This document shows, one piece after another, positions 1 through 5,770 of a DNA stretch of 6,857 bases. The notes below the pieces were generated by a model, which saw nothing but the letters and a program-made list of their open reading frames with translations, was not told the DNA's origin and did not search any database. The stretch is from NCBI GenBank assembly GCA_964428935.1, contig CAYSAG010000285.1, positions 1-6,857 on the forward strand, read 5' to 3'. The DNA is from JAADHY01 sp964428935 (GTDB lineage: Bacteria; Planctomycetota; Planctomycetia; Planctomycetales; Planctomycetaceae). Each line of letters starts with the position of its first letter. The first letter of the stretch is position 1. A program made the position numbers and the translations under genes.

Positions 1-139
1 GGTGGTGTTTGCAATAGGCTCGGCGAGCGGCGACTTTTCATTTGCCCGGCCGGTCTTTAGAGTATTCGGCTCGATTGTCGACGTGGTGGCGGCAGTGCGT
101 CGAGCGGACTCGGCTTGTTGTTCTGGCTGCGGGAAGAAA
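1..139. other. Region upstream of pheT, no complete gene
   Basis: No recognisable gene end lies here. On the + strand the two frames other than that of pheT close early, with stops at 15-17 and 58-60. The residues before these stops do not look like the conserved C-terminus of PheS, which typically ends in an Arg-Phe-Leu-x-Gln-Phe-like motif. The third frame runs open into pheT but reads as Arg/Ala/Val-rich sequence with no family resemblance. I read the stretch as leader or intergenic DNA holding a weak promoter candidate. Confidence 0.5.
35..63 (+). promoter_or_regulatory. Weak sigma-70-type promoter candidate for pheT
   Basis: TTTTCA (35-40, 4 of 6 matches to the -35 consensus) is followed after 17 bp by TAGAGT (58-63, 4 of 6 to the -10 consensus). 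The expected start of transcription is about 70 nt before the pheT ATG. The match is modest and could be chance. It matters because pheT is usually co-transcribed with pheS and no pheS end is visible here. Confidence 0.25.
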
Positions 140-2158
140 ATGATTGTCAGTTGGGATTGGTTGTCTGACTACGTCCGGCTGGACATGTCGGTCGACGAGC
201 TGACGTCGCGGCTGACCATGGCCGGGTTGAACCTGGAGTCGGTCAGCTCGGTGGACGGCGACACGGCCATCGACCTGGAAGTCACCAGCAACCGGCCGGA
301 TTGTCTGGGTCACATTGGCGTGGCTCGCGAAGTGGCCGTGCTGTTCCAGCGCGAGCTGAAGGTGCCGTCGCCGGAAGTGGGGACGGTTTCTTGCCGTACC
401 AGCGAAGTCACGTCGGTGACGATTGAGTGCCCGGACTTGTGTCCGCGGTACATTGCTCGGGTCATTCGCGGAGTCCGCATTGGTCCCAGCCCGGACTGGA
501 TGGTTCGGCGGCTCCGCACTTTGGGCATTCCCTCCATCAACAACGTGGTCGACATTACCAACTACGTGCTGATGGAATGTGGACAGCCGCACCACGCGTT
601 CGACTTCGACCGGCTGCGCGGGCGGAAAATTGTCGTCCGGCGAGCTCGGCCCGGCGAGAAAATCGTTGCCATCAACCAGCGCGAGTACGAGCTGTCGCCG
701 GAAATGTGCGTCATTGCCGACGCCGAGCGTCCGGTGGCCATTGGCGGCGTCATGGGTGGCCTGGAGACGGAAATCACCGAGACCACGACGAACGTGCTGC
801 TGGAAACGGCCGAGTTCCACCCGGTCTCGATTCGAACCACGGCCAGGCGCCTGGCCTTGCACAGCGATTCGTCGTACCGGTTCGAGCGGGGTGTGGACCC
901 CGAACAACTGGACTGGGCCAGCCGACGGTGTTGTGAGCTCATTCTTGACTTGGCCGGCGGCGAACTGCTGGACGAAGCCATTTTCGCGGGTCAGCCGGTC
1001 TCGTCGCGGCGGGAACCGATTCCCCTTCGGTTCGCGCAGATTCGTCGCATTCTGGGCATCGACGTTCCTCGCGACGAGGTGCTTCGCATTCTGCAAGCGT
1101 TGGGACTGGAACTAGTCGGCGAGCCCGGGCCCGAGCAGGCTGCGTTCGTGGCTCCCTCCTGGCGACGCGACTTGACTCGCGAAATCGACTTGATTGAAGA
1201 GGTCGCTCGCATTCACGGCTACGACCGCATTCCCGAAGACGCGGTCGTGCCGGTGCAACTGAGTCAGAAGTCGGTGCGGGAGCGCGTGACGGAGCGGGTG
1301 CGGGACGTGCTGGTCGCCGCTGGCTTTTTCGAAACCATCAGCATGTCGTTCGTGGACCGCGAGCTGCTGGAGACGTTCCGTCCGTACCCGGACGTCGAAC
1401 CGCTCGCCGTCGACCACCCGTCGCGCCGACAAGAGAACTTGCTGCGTCAGAGCCTGGTCCCCAGCCTGCTGCAAGCTCGGCGGGCCAACGAACGCCACGG
1501 CAACTTCAACGCCGAGCTGTTCGAAATTGCCAACGTGTACCTGGCGGCTCGTCCCGGAGACGCGCAAGCCGAGCCGCAAATGGTGGCGTTCGTCGGCGGC
1601 CGTTCGTTTCTCGAAATGAAAGGTGTGGTGGAGGCGCTGGCACGCAGCGTCAACCGCGACGCCGTCGTCTCGGCGCGGCCGGCCCAGATTGGCGGGCTCC
1701 GTGCCGGGGCCGGTGCCGAAGTCTTCTTGAACGGAACGCCGTGGGGGTGGGTCGGCGAGCTGGACCGAGGAGTGGCCGAGCGGCTGGACCTTCGCGACGT
1801 TCCGACCGTCGCCGAACTGCGAATGGACGTGCTCGAACAGCACGCACAACTGGTGCCGACCTACCGGGAGCTGCCTCGTTTCCCCGCCGTGCCGCGCGAC
1901 CTGAATTTCGTAATCGACGAGCAGTTGACGTGGGAGCAACTGGAGAACGTGGTCCGGTCCGCCGGCGGCGAATTGCTGGAGAAGGTGGACTTCGGCGGCG
2001 AGTACCGCGGCAAACAGCTCGAACCGGACAAAAAGGCCTACCTGCTGCACCTGTCGTTCCGCGCCCCGGACCGAACGTTGACGAACGAAGAGGTGGAGCG
2101 GCTGCAAGAGCAAATTGTCGAAGCGTGCCGGCAAAAGCTGAACGCCAGGTTGCGCTGA
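140..2158 (+). CDS. pheT: Phenylalanine--tRNA ligase beta subunit, short form without the EMAPII-like tRNA-binding domain
   Basis: This is the beta chain of the cytoplasmic alpha2-beta2 phenylalanyl-tRNA synthetase, which charges tRNA-Phe and edits mischarged Tyr. The protein has 672 residues against roughly 785-805 in typical bacteria. In order: N-terminal B1 strand/helix region (1-40); B3/B4 editing domain (about 90-280) with PHHAFDFDRL at 150-159 and SYRFERGVD at 245-253; B5 DNA-binding-like domain (about 290-365) with WRRDLTREIDLIEEVARIHG at 341-360; the catalytic-like core (about 370-565); and the C-terminal FDX-ACB anticodon-binding domain (about 575-672). The usual OB-fold domain between GL(E/N) near residue 30 and NRPDCLGHIGVAREVA (51-66) is absent, and the two flanks join directly. 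The reading frame extends upstream to base 2, but the family alignment begins at MIVSWDWL, behind a weak GGAAG Shine-Dalgarno, so I chose 140. It converges on the next gene with 29 bp between them. Confidence 0.97.
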   Translation: MIVSWDWLSDYVRLDMSVDELTSRLTMAGLNLESVSSVDGDTAIDLEVTSNRPDCLGHIGVAREVAVLFQRELKVPSPEVGTVSCRTSEVTSVTIECPDLCPRYIARVIRGVRIGPSPDWMVRRLRTLGIPSINNVVDITNYVLMECGQPHHAFDFDRLRGRKIVVRRARPGEKIVAINQREYELSPEMCVIADAERPVAIGGVMGGLETEITETTTNVLLETAEFHPVSIRTTARRLALHSDSSYRFERGVDPEQLDWASRRCCELILDLAGGELLDEAIFAGQPVSSRREPIPLRFAQIRRILGIDVPRDEVLRILQALGLELVGEPGPEQAAFVAPSWRRDLTREIDLIEEVARIHGYDRIPEDAVVPVQLSQKSVRERVTERVRDVLVAAGFFETISMSFVDRELLETFRPYPDVEPLAVDHPSRRQENLLRQSLVPSLLQARRANERHGNFNAELFEIANVYLAARPGDAQAEPQMVAFVGGRSFLEMKGVVEALARSVNRDAVVSARPAQIGGLRAGAGAEVFLNGTPWGWVGELDRGVAERLDLRDVPTVAELRMDVLEQHAQLVPTYRELPRFPAVPRDLNFVIDEQLTWEQLENVVRSAGGELLEKVDFGGEYRGKQLEPDKKAYLLHLSFRAPDRTLTNEEVERLQEQIVEACRQKLNARLR

Positions 2159-2187
2159 GCTGAGTTGTCGGTTGCCGGACTTTTCGC

Positions 2188-3207
2188 TCACGCGGCCTCA
2201 CGCAAGCTCGCTGCTTCGCCCGGTGCCCAATGAATCGAAAAGACGGTCGACAGGCCCACCCGGTCCAGTGCGAATCCCCACACTTTTTCTCCCCGCCGGA
2301 CGTCGAACAGGCTCACGTGAGCTGGCTGGTGCATGAGCGCGTACAGGTCGCGAATGCCGTGCTTCAGCCACGCCAGGTTCGCTTTCCATTTCGTCGGACG
2401 CAGACGCGTGAAGCCGACCAGCAAGTGGTCTTCGTCGAGCACGGCCAGGCCGCGGCACCAGCCGAGCCACCGCAGCGAGGTCTGCATTTTGTTCAAGTCG
2501 AAAACGTGTTCCACACGCAAGGTCTTCCAATTCGCGACCACCACGTGACCGTCGACCGTCGTGAAGTAGACACGGTCGTCAATGACCAAGCCGTCGTGGG
2601 GCCGTTCGACGTCGACGGGAATTCGCCGGTCGGGGTGGGTCAGGCAAATGGCGTCCTTCTGGTGACAGCGAGTCACCCAGACTTGGTCGTCGACGGTGAA
2701 AACGAAGTTCGGGTGGGACTGGTGGGGCTTGGTGGTCGGCACTTTGCGGTAGTCGACGTCCGGTGAGAAGCGTCCCCACGGGTTGGGGTCTCCCAGCGTG
2801 TTCCACATGCGAAGAATTTCGCCGTCGCCGTCCATTTCGACGACCATGTCCAGACCGGTGTTGGCCACGAACAAGTGCCCGTTGGCAGCCAAGTGGACGT
2901 GGTGAAGGTCGTTGAAGCACGGGTGACTGATTCGGCGACGCAGCTCAAAGCCGGGAAACGAGAATTCCAGCACTTCGGTCGAGGTGCACAAGTAGCAGCG
3001 GTCTTCCAAGAAGGTCGCGGCTTTGAAGAGGTGGTTGACTTCGGAGTCGGGAATGACTTCAGGAGGGCTCACGTACTCCAGGCACACCCGGCCCTGTTCG
3101 CGGTCGGGGTCGATGCAAACAATCATGGCTTTTTCGTGGGAGCTCCATTCCTTGCGGTGAACCGCGCCTTCCTTTTGAACGCCTCCCACCACGTAAAACG
3201 GTTTCAT
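2188..3207 (-). CDS. Beta-propeller-like protein of unknown function
   Basis: The 339-residue product has no signal peptide or membrane segment and is probably cytoplasmic. It contains blade-like repeats, each opening with a His-containing turn followed by two or three beta strands: NDLHHVHL to about 125 (99-125), SHPNFVFTVDDQVWVT (164-179), PHDGLVIDDRVYFTTVDG (203-220) and CRGLAVLDEDHLLVGFTRLR (251-270). This resembles NHL-type or SMP-30-type propellers. The PHDG and RGLA...VG(F/L) pattern recalls, by memory only, the uncharacterised TIGR03032/DUF4915 propeller group. No catalytic set can be named with confidence; the recurring His/Asp residues at blade openings could line a central pocket. 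The start at 3207 is well supported, with GGAGG (3214-3218) six bases before ATG. It is transcribed away from the DUF2062 gene and converges on pheT, so it stands as a single-gene unit. A specific function is not assignable. Confidence 0.85.
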   Translation of the reverse strand: MKPFYVVGGVQKEGAVHRKEWSSHEKAMIVCIDPDREQGRVCLEYVSPPEVIPDSEVNHLFKAATFLEDRCYLCTSTEVLEFSFPGFELRRRISHPCFNDLHHVHLAANGHLFVANTGLDMVVEMDGDGEILRMWNTLGDPNPWGRFSPDVDYRKVPTTKPHQSHPNFVFTVDDQVWVTRCHQKDAICLTHPDRRIPVDVERPHDGLVIDDRVYFTTVDGHVVVANWKTLRVEHVFDLNKMQTSLRWLGWCRGLAVLDEDHLLVGFTRLRPTKWKANLAWLKHGIRDLYALMHQPAHVSLFDVRRGEKVWGFALDRVGLSTVFSIHWAPGEAASLREAA

Positions 3208-3213
3208 TCCTCG

Positions 3214-3218
3214 CCTCC
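3214..3218 (-). promoter_or_regulatory. Shine-Dalgarno site of the propeller gene
   Basis: On the minus strand GGAGG lies six bases before the ATG at 3207. It is the strongest ribosome-binding site of the window together with that of the lipoprotein, and it fixes the start. Confidence 0.8.
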
Positions 3219-3428
3219 GTGCCTTTCCGACTGGCCGACCTCTGGAGACTCAGCCTCTGTTGCCGAATCGAGAGCCGCTTCCGTCGTCGCGTCTGGTGAG
3301 CGTCGCCGCGTAGCCGGACGGGACGACGAGTGCCAAAGCAGCTCGGCCACCTTCTCGCGCCGCTCGGCGAGCCGCCGAAGGCGACAGCCGAGACGGCCGT
3401 CCGCCCCGCTCGCTCTTGCGGCCGCCGA

Positions 3429-3458
3429 ACTGTAGTGTAAGCCGAAACGGAGCGTCAA
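3429..3458 (-). promoter_or_regulatory. Promoter candidate for the propeller gene
   Basis: Reading the minus strand, TTGACG (3458-3453, 5 of 6 to the -35 consensus) is followed after 18 bp by TACAGT (3434-3429, 4 of 6 to the -10 consensus). It points at the propeller gene and would give a leader of about 215 nt. An overlapping TACACT (3439-3434) has only a 13 bp spacer and is less likely. Confidence 0.4.
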
Positions 3459-3663
3459 GAAGGCTTCGGAAAGCTCGAAGGCCGGTGGAGGCCGCAAAGG
3501 GCCACTGGAGACTGTTTCGTGTCGCGCTGTGTCCGCGCAGCGCACGGCAAACGGCCTGCCAAGACGACCGGGGTGTGGAAGGAGTTCCAAACCGCGAGAC
3601 CAAAACGTCGTCTGTGGCGGTCCGCTGTGGAGCGGTTCAGAGCGCACCTCGGTGCCGTTTCTG

Positions 3664-3692
3664 TTCTGCTTGTACGTCGAAAAGCCTATAAT
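3664..3692 (+). promoter_or_regulatory. Promoter candidate for the DUF2062 gene
   Basis: TATAAT at 3687-3692 is a perfect -10 hexamer, notable in DNA this rich in GC. The hexamer 17 bp upstream, TTCTGC (3664-3669), is a poor -35. Transcription would start near 3699 and give a leader of about 90 nt to the ATG at 3789, which includes the hairpin at 3729-3750. Confidence 0.5.
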
Positions 3693-3728
3693 TCCGCCGC
3701 TCTTTTGCAGACGTGGGGCTCGAGTCGC

Positions 3729-3760
3729 AGGCGTGGCCAATGGCCCGCCTCGTGTTTTTT
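3729..3760 (+). terminator. Terminator-like hairpin plus T6 in the DUF2062 leader (possible attenuator)
   Basis: AGGCG, one bulged T, then GGCC (3729-3738) pairs with GGCCCGCCT (3742-3750) around an AAT loop, giving nine base pairs, eight of them G-C. Four bases later comes a run of six T (3755-3760). The shape matches a rho-independent terminator on the + strand, though the four-base gap before the T run is longer than ideal. No + strand gene precedes it apart from the predicted leader of the DUF2062 gene, so it would act inside that leader rather than after a gene. No convincing alternative pairing (antiterminator) was found by eye. Confidence 0.5.
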
Positions 3761-3788
3761 GCTGTGCCAATCGACCAGAGAACGGTTC

Positions 3789-4349
3789 ATGTCGACAAAG
3801 AAACGCATTCGGTGGTGGAGCAGCCCGCGGTTGGTGCTGCGCACCATTTTGATGCTGGACGACACGCCGCACCGAATTGCGCTGGGGGCCGCAATCGGAA
3901 TGTTCGTTGCCATGACGCCCACAGTCGGGCTGCAAATGATTCTTGTGCTGCTGATTGCGGCTGTGACCAGCCCGCTGTTCGATTTCAACCGTGTTGCGGC
4001 GCTGGTCATGGTTTACGTTTCCAACCCGGTCACAATCGTTCCCATTTACTGGCTGAATTACCGGGTCGGCTGTTTGTTTTACCCGTCGAGTTTGACGTGG
4101 GACTACTTCGAACGCTTGCACGCACAGGGGTGGTGGACGGTTCTGACGGCCGTCTTCGTGGAAATTGGAGCTCCGTTGATTGCCGGGTCGCTCATTACGG
4201 CCACGGTGGCCGGGCTGCTGACCTACCCGCTGGTGCGCTGGCTGATTGACGTGGTCCGTGCGGAGGCGGAAGACGAGGAGGGAGAAGGCGAGAACGTCGC
4301 GTCACCGAGCCGCTCCACCACGTCTTCCAGTCGGACCGGCGCCGCGTAG
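3789..4349 (+). CDS. DUF2062 family integral membrane protein
   Basis: The 186-residue protein carries the hallmarks of DUF2062: TPHRIALGAAIGMFVAMTPT (26-45), a Gly-Leu-Gln just after it, and SNPVTIVPIY (78-87). Hydrophobic stretches at about 28-42, 45-62, 70-88 and 115-150 suggest an inner-membrane protein with three to five membrane segments, starting from a basic N-terminus (KKRIR, 4-8). The molecular role of the family is not established; members are sometimes found with glycosyltransferases or lipid genes, but no such neighbour is present here. The C-terminus (157-186) is a soluble tail, first acidic (EAEDEEGEGE) then Ser/Thr-rich. The frame is open back to 3519, but the predicted promoter and hairpin lie inside that extension and the family match begins after residue 10, so 3789 is preferred; its Shine-Dalgarno (AGAGAA, 3777-3782) is weak. 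Confidence 0.9.
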   Translation: MSTKKRIRWWSSPRLVLRTILMLDDTPHRIALGAAIGMFVAMTPTVGLQMILVLLIAAVTSPLFDFNRVAALVMVYVSNPVTIVPIYWLNYRVGCLFYPSSLTWDYFERLHAQGWWTVLTAVFVEIGAPLIAGSLITATVAGLLTYPLVRWLIDVVRAEAEDEEGEGENVASPSRSTTSSSRTGAA

Positions 4350-4426
4350 CTGGTTCGCCGAACGCGACTCGACACGCTGCGTCTGCCGGGCTCGACCGAC
4401 GCGCGGTGCCGCTCGCATTGGCCGCC

Positions 4427-4474
4427 CTCGGTCCGGCAAATGCCAACAGCCATTGTTGGCGGACGGGGACCGGG
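4427..4474. repeat. Nested imperfect palindrome upstream of the kinase gene
   Basis: Inner arms GCCAACA (4442-4448) and TGTTGGC (4454-4460) are a perfect seven-base inverted repeat around five bases. Outer arms CTCGGTCC (4427-4434) and GGACCGGG (4467-4474) pair over eight positions with one G-T. Both share nearly the same centre (about 4451). It could be a regulator-binding site, since the right arms overlap the predicted promoter, or a two-stem RNA hairpin in read-through transcripts. No T run follows, so it is not a standard terminator. Confidence 0.6.
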
Positions 4475-4484
4475 CTTGTATTCT
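4456..4484 (+). promoter_or_regulatory. Promoter candidate for the kinase gene
   Basis: TTGGCG (4456-4461, 4 of 6) and TATTCT (4479-4484, 4 of 6) stand 17 bp apart and point at the kinase gene, giving a leader of about 160 nt. The -35 box overlaps the right inner arm of the palindrome and the outer right arm lies in the spacer, an arrangement typical of an operator. Each box alone is weak. Confidence 0.35.
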
Positions 4485-4637
4485 GGTTGCGTCTTTGGCG
4501 TTCGGAAGGACCGGGTGAGCACGCCGGTTCGCGACGGCGCGGTCGCACCGTCTGCGTTGACAGGAGCGTCGCGCCGGGCAGTGGCGTCACCGAGCGGGGC
4601 TGTCAGGAACTGCCAGAGGGCGAACGGTCTGCAGCAG

Positions 4638-4644
4638 AGAGGGG
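4638..4644 (+). promoter_or_regulatory. Shine-Dalgarno site of the kinase gene
   Basis: AGAGGGG ends six bases before the ATG at 4651 and supports that start. Confidence 0.6.
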
Positions 4645-4650
4645 CGTTTC

Positions 4651-5619
4651 ATGTCAGAGCGAGAGTTCGACTGCTTGTGTGTGGGAATCATCGTGGCGGA
4701 CCACGTCTGCGCGCCAATCGACCACTTGCCGGCTGCCGGTGAGTTGGTGACGACCGAGCGGTTGGAGCTGACGATTGGCGGCTGTGCAGCGAACGTGGCT
4801 GTCGACTTGGCGAAGCTGGGCAGCAAAGTGGCTGTTTCCGGAATTGTGGGTCGCGACATTTTCGGCCGCTACGTGCGCGAGGCACTGGAGCAGCATGGAA
4901 TTGATTGCCGGTTCATTGCCGAGTCGCCGACGCACCAGACCAGCGGAACGCTCATCATTAACGTTCGCGGCGAGGACCGTCGGTTCATTCACGCTGTCGG
5001 AGCCAACTCGCAGTTTACCGGCGCCGAAGTCACCGACCAGCAGATTCAGTCGTGTCGGGTGCTTTACTTGGGCGGCTACTGTTTGGCGGACAACCCCAGT
5101 GCCGAGAACGTCGCTCGCCTGTTCCAGAAGGCTCGTTCGGCCGGCGTGACCACGGTTTTGGACGTCGTCATTCCCGGTCCGGGCGACTACTGGGCTCGGC
5201 TTCGTCCTGTGTTGCCTTACACAGACGTGTTCGTTCCCAACGACGACGAAGCCGAAATCATGACCGGCCTCAGCGACCCCGTCCAACAAGCCGAAGCCTT
5301 TCGTCAGGCCGGCGCCGGGACGGTGGTCATTACCTGCGGCGAGAAGGGGGCGGTGCTGCTGTCCGAACAGGCCCGTCTGCGAGCCGGCGTGGACCGGGTG
5401 GACTTCGTCGACGGAACCGGAAGCGGCGACGCGTTCGTGGCCGGCTACATTTACGGGTTGCTGCACCAGAAGAGCGAGCAGGAGTGCCTTCGGTTGGGCA
5501 GCGCGTTGGGAGCCAGCTGCGTCCGCGTGACCGGTGCGACGACGGGCGTGTTCACCGAGCCGGAACTGCTGGAGTTCGTCCAACAAAATGCTCTGCCGAT
5601 GACTTCCCTGCCGGAGTGA
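4651..5619 (+). CDS. PfkB/ribokinase-family carbohydrate kinase
   Basis: The 322-residue protein has the length and motif order of the PfkB family, cytoplasmic enzymes that transfer the gamma-phosphate of ATP to a sugar or nucleoside hydroxyl. The N-terminal signature is GGCAANVAVDLAKLG (43-57), which includes the di-Gly hinge. The Mg/phosphate-related NxxE motif is N197-D-D-E200. The second signature DGTGSGDAF (254-262) forms the anion hole, with D260 as the predicted catalytic base. The lid region (about 85-120) shows QTSGTLIINV (96-105) typical of the beta clasp. The substrate cannot be named: the neighbours give no pathway, and ribokinase, fructokinase, KDG kinase and adenosine kinase share these motifs. 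The start is supported by the Shine-Dalgarno and by the family alignment beginning at FDCLCVG. The gene converges on the lipoprotein gene across 151 bp. Confidence 0.95.
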   Translation: MSEREFDCLCVGIIVADHVCAPIDHLPAAGELVTTERLELTIGGCAANVAVDLAKLGSKVAVSGIVGRDIFGRYVREALEQHGIDCRFIAESPTHQTSGTLIINVRGEDRRFIHAVGANSQFTGAEVTDQQIQSCRVLYLGGYCLADNPSAENVARLFQKARSAGVTTVLDVVIPGPGDYWARLRPVLPYTDVFVPNDDEAEIMTGLSDPVQQAEAFRQAGAGTVVITCGEKGAVLLSEQARLRAGVDRVDFVDGTGSGDAFVAGYIYGLLHQKSEQECLRLGSALGASCVRVTGATTGVFTEPELLEFVQQNALPMTSLPE

Positions 5620-5770
5620 CCTCGTTCGGCGAATCGGCGCGGGCGAACGCTCCGTCGTTTAGACTGGAGCTCGCTCGGCACGGTGCCTTGCCTCTTGGCT
5701 CAACGAACTGGCGTCGCCATTTTCGGAACAAGCAAGGCGGAACCGGCGGCCGGCGGCCAATTGAGCGTCG
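5620..5770. other. Convergent gap between kinase and lipoprotein genes
   Basis: No gene and no clear bidirectional terminator. A seven-base inverted repeat (GCCTTGC at 5685-5691, GCAAGGC at 5732-5738) encloses 40 bases, too long a loop for an intrinsic terminator. A GC-rich palindrome (CCGGCGGCCGG, about 5743-5753) lacks a following T run on either strand. Confidence 0.4.

Larger units (their letters stand above)
3208..3788. other. 581 bp divergent intergenic region
   Basis: No protein-coding gene is supported here. The open frames that cross it are Arg/Ser/Pro-rich, resemble no family, and are continuations or antisense of the neighbouring genes. It holds a minus-strand promoter candidate (3429-3458), a plus-strand promoter candidate with a consensus -10 box (3664-3692), and a terminator-like hairpin (3729-3760). 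Two shorter GC-rich hairpins (3524-3543 and 3622-3635) are no better than expected for such GC-rich DNA. Confidence 0.6.
4350..4650. other. 301 bp gap between the DUF2062 and kinase genes
   Basis: No coding sequence is supported. The small open frames crossing it (for example 4406-4750 and 4440-4742) run into the kinase gene out of frame and resemble nothing. The notable contents are a nested palindrome (4427-4474) and a promoter candidate (4456-4484). The gap suggests that the two co-directional genes are separate transcription units. Confidence 0.6.

Noticed and set aside
2168..2184. Small hairpin plus TTTT just after pheT
   Set aside because: The stem is only three G-C pairs and one G-T, with four T; too weak to call a terminator.
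1112..2191. A 359-codon minus-strand open frame antisense to pheT
   Set aside because: It mirrors the pheT codon pattern and has no recognisable domain, whereas pheT aligns along its whole length.
3740..3790. ATG at 3740 as a leader peptide in the DUF2062 leader
   Set aside because: The frame does not stop before the DUF2062 gene but runs on out of frame to 4249, and there is no ribosome-binding site.
3204..4121. A 305-codon minus-strand open frame across the intergenic region and antisense to the DUF2062 gene
   Set aside because: Its product is His/Gln/Arg-rich with no family resemblance, and it covers a clear DUF2062 gene on the other strand. Long antisense frames are expected in DNA this rich in GC.
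4557..4562. A perfect TTGACA upstream of the kinase
   Set aside because: No -10-like hexamer lies 15-19 bp downstream; the pair at 4456-4484 is a better candidate.
4299..4595. A 12-base repeat GCGTCACCGAGC at 4299-4310 and 4584-4595
   Set aside because: One exact 12-base match within about 7 kb of GC-rich DNA is expected by chance, and the flanks do not match.
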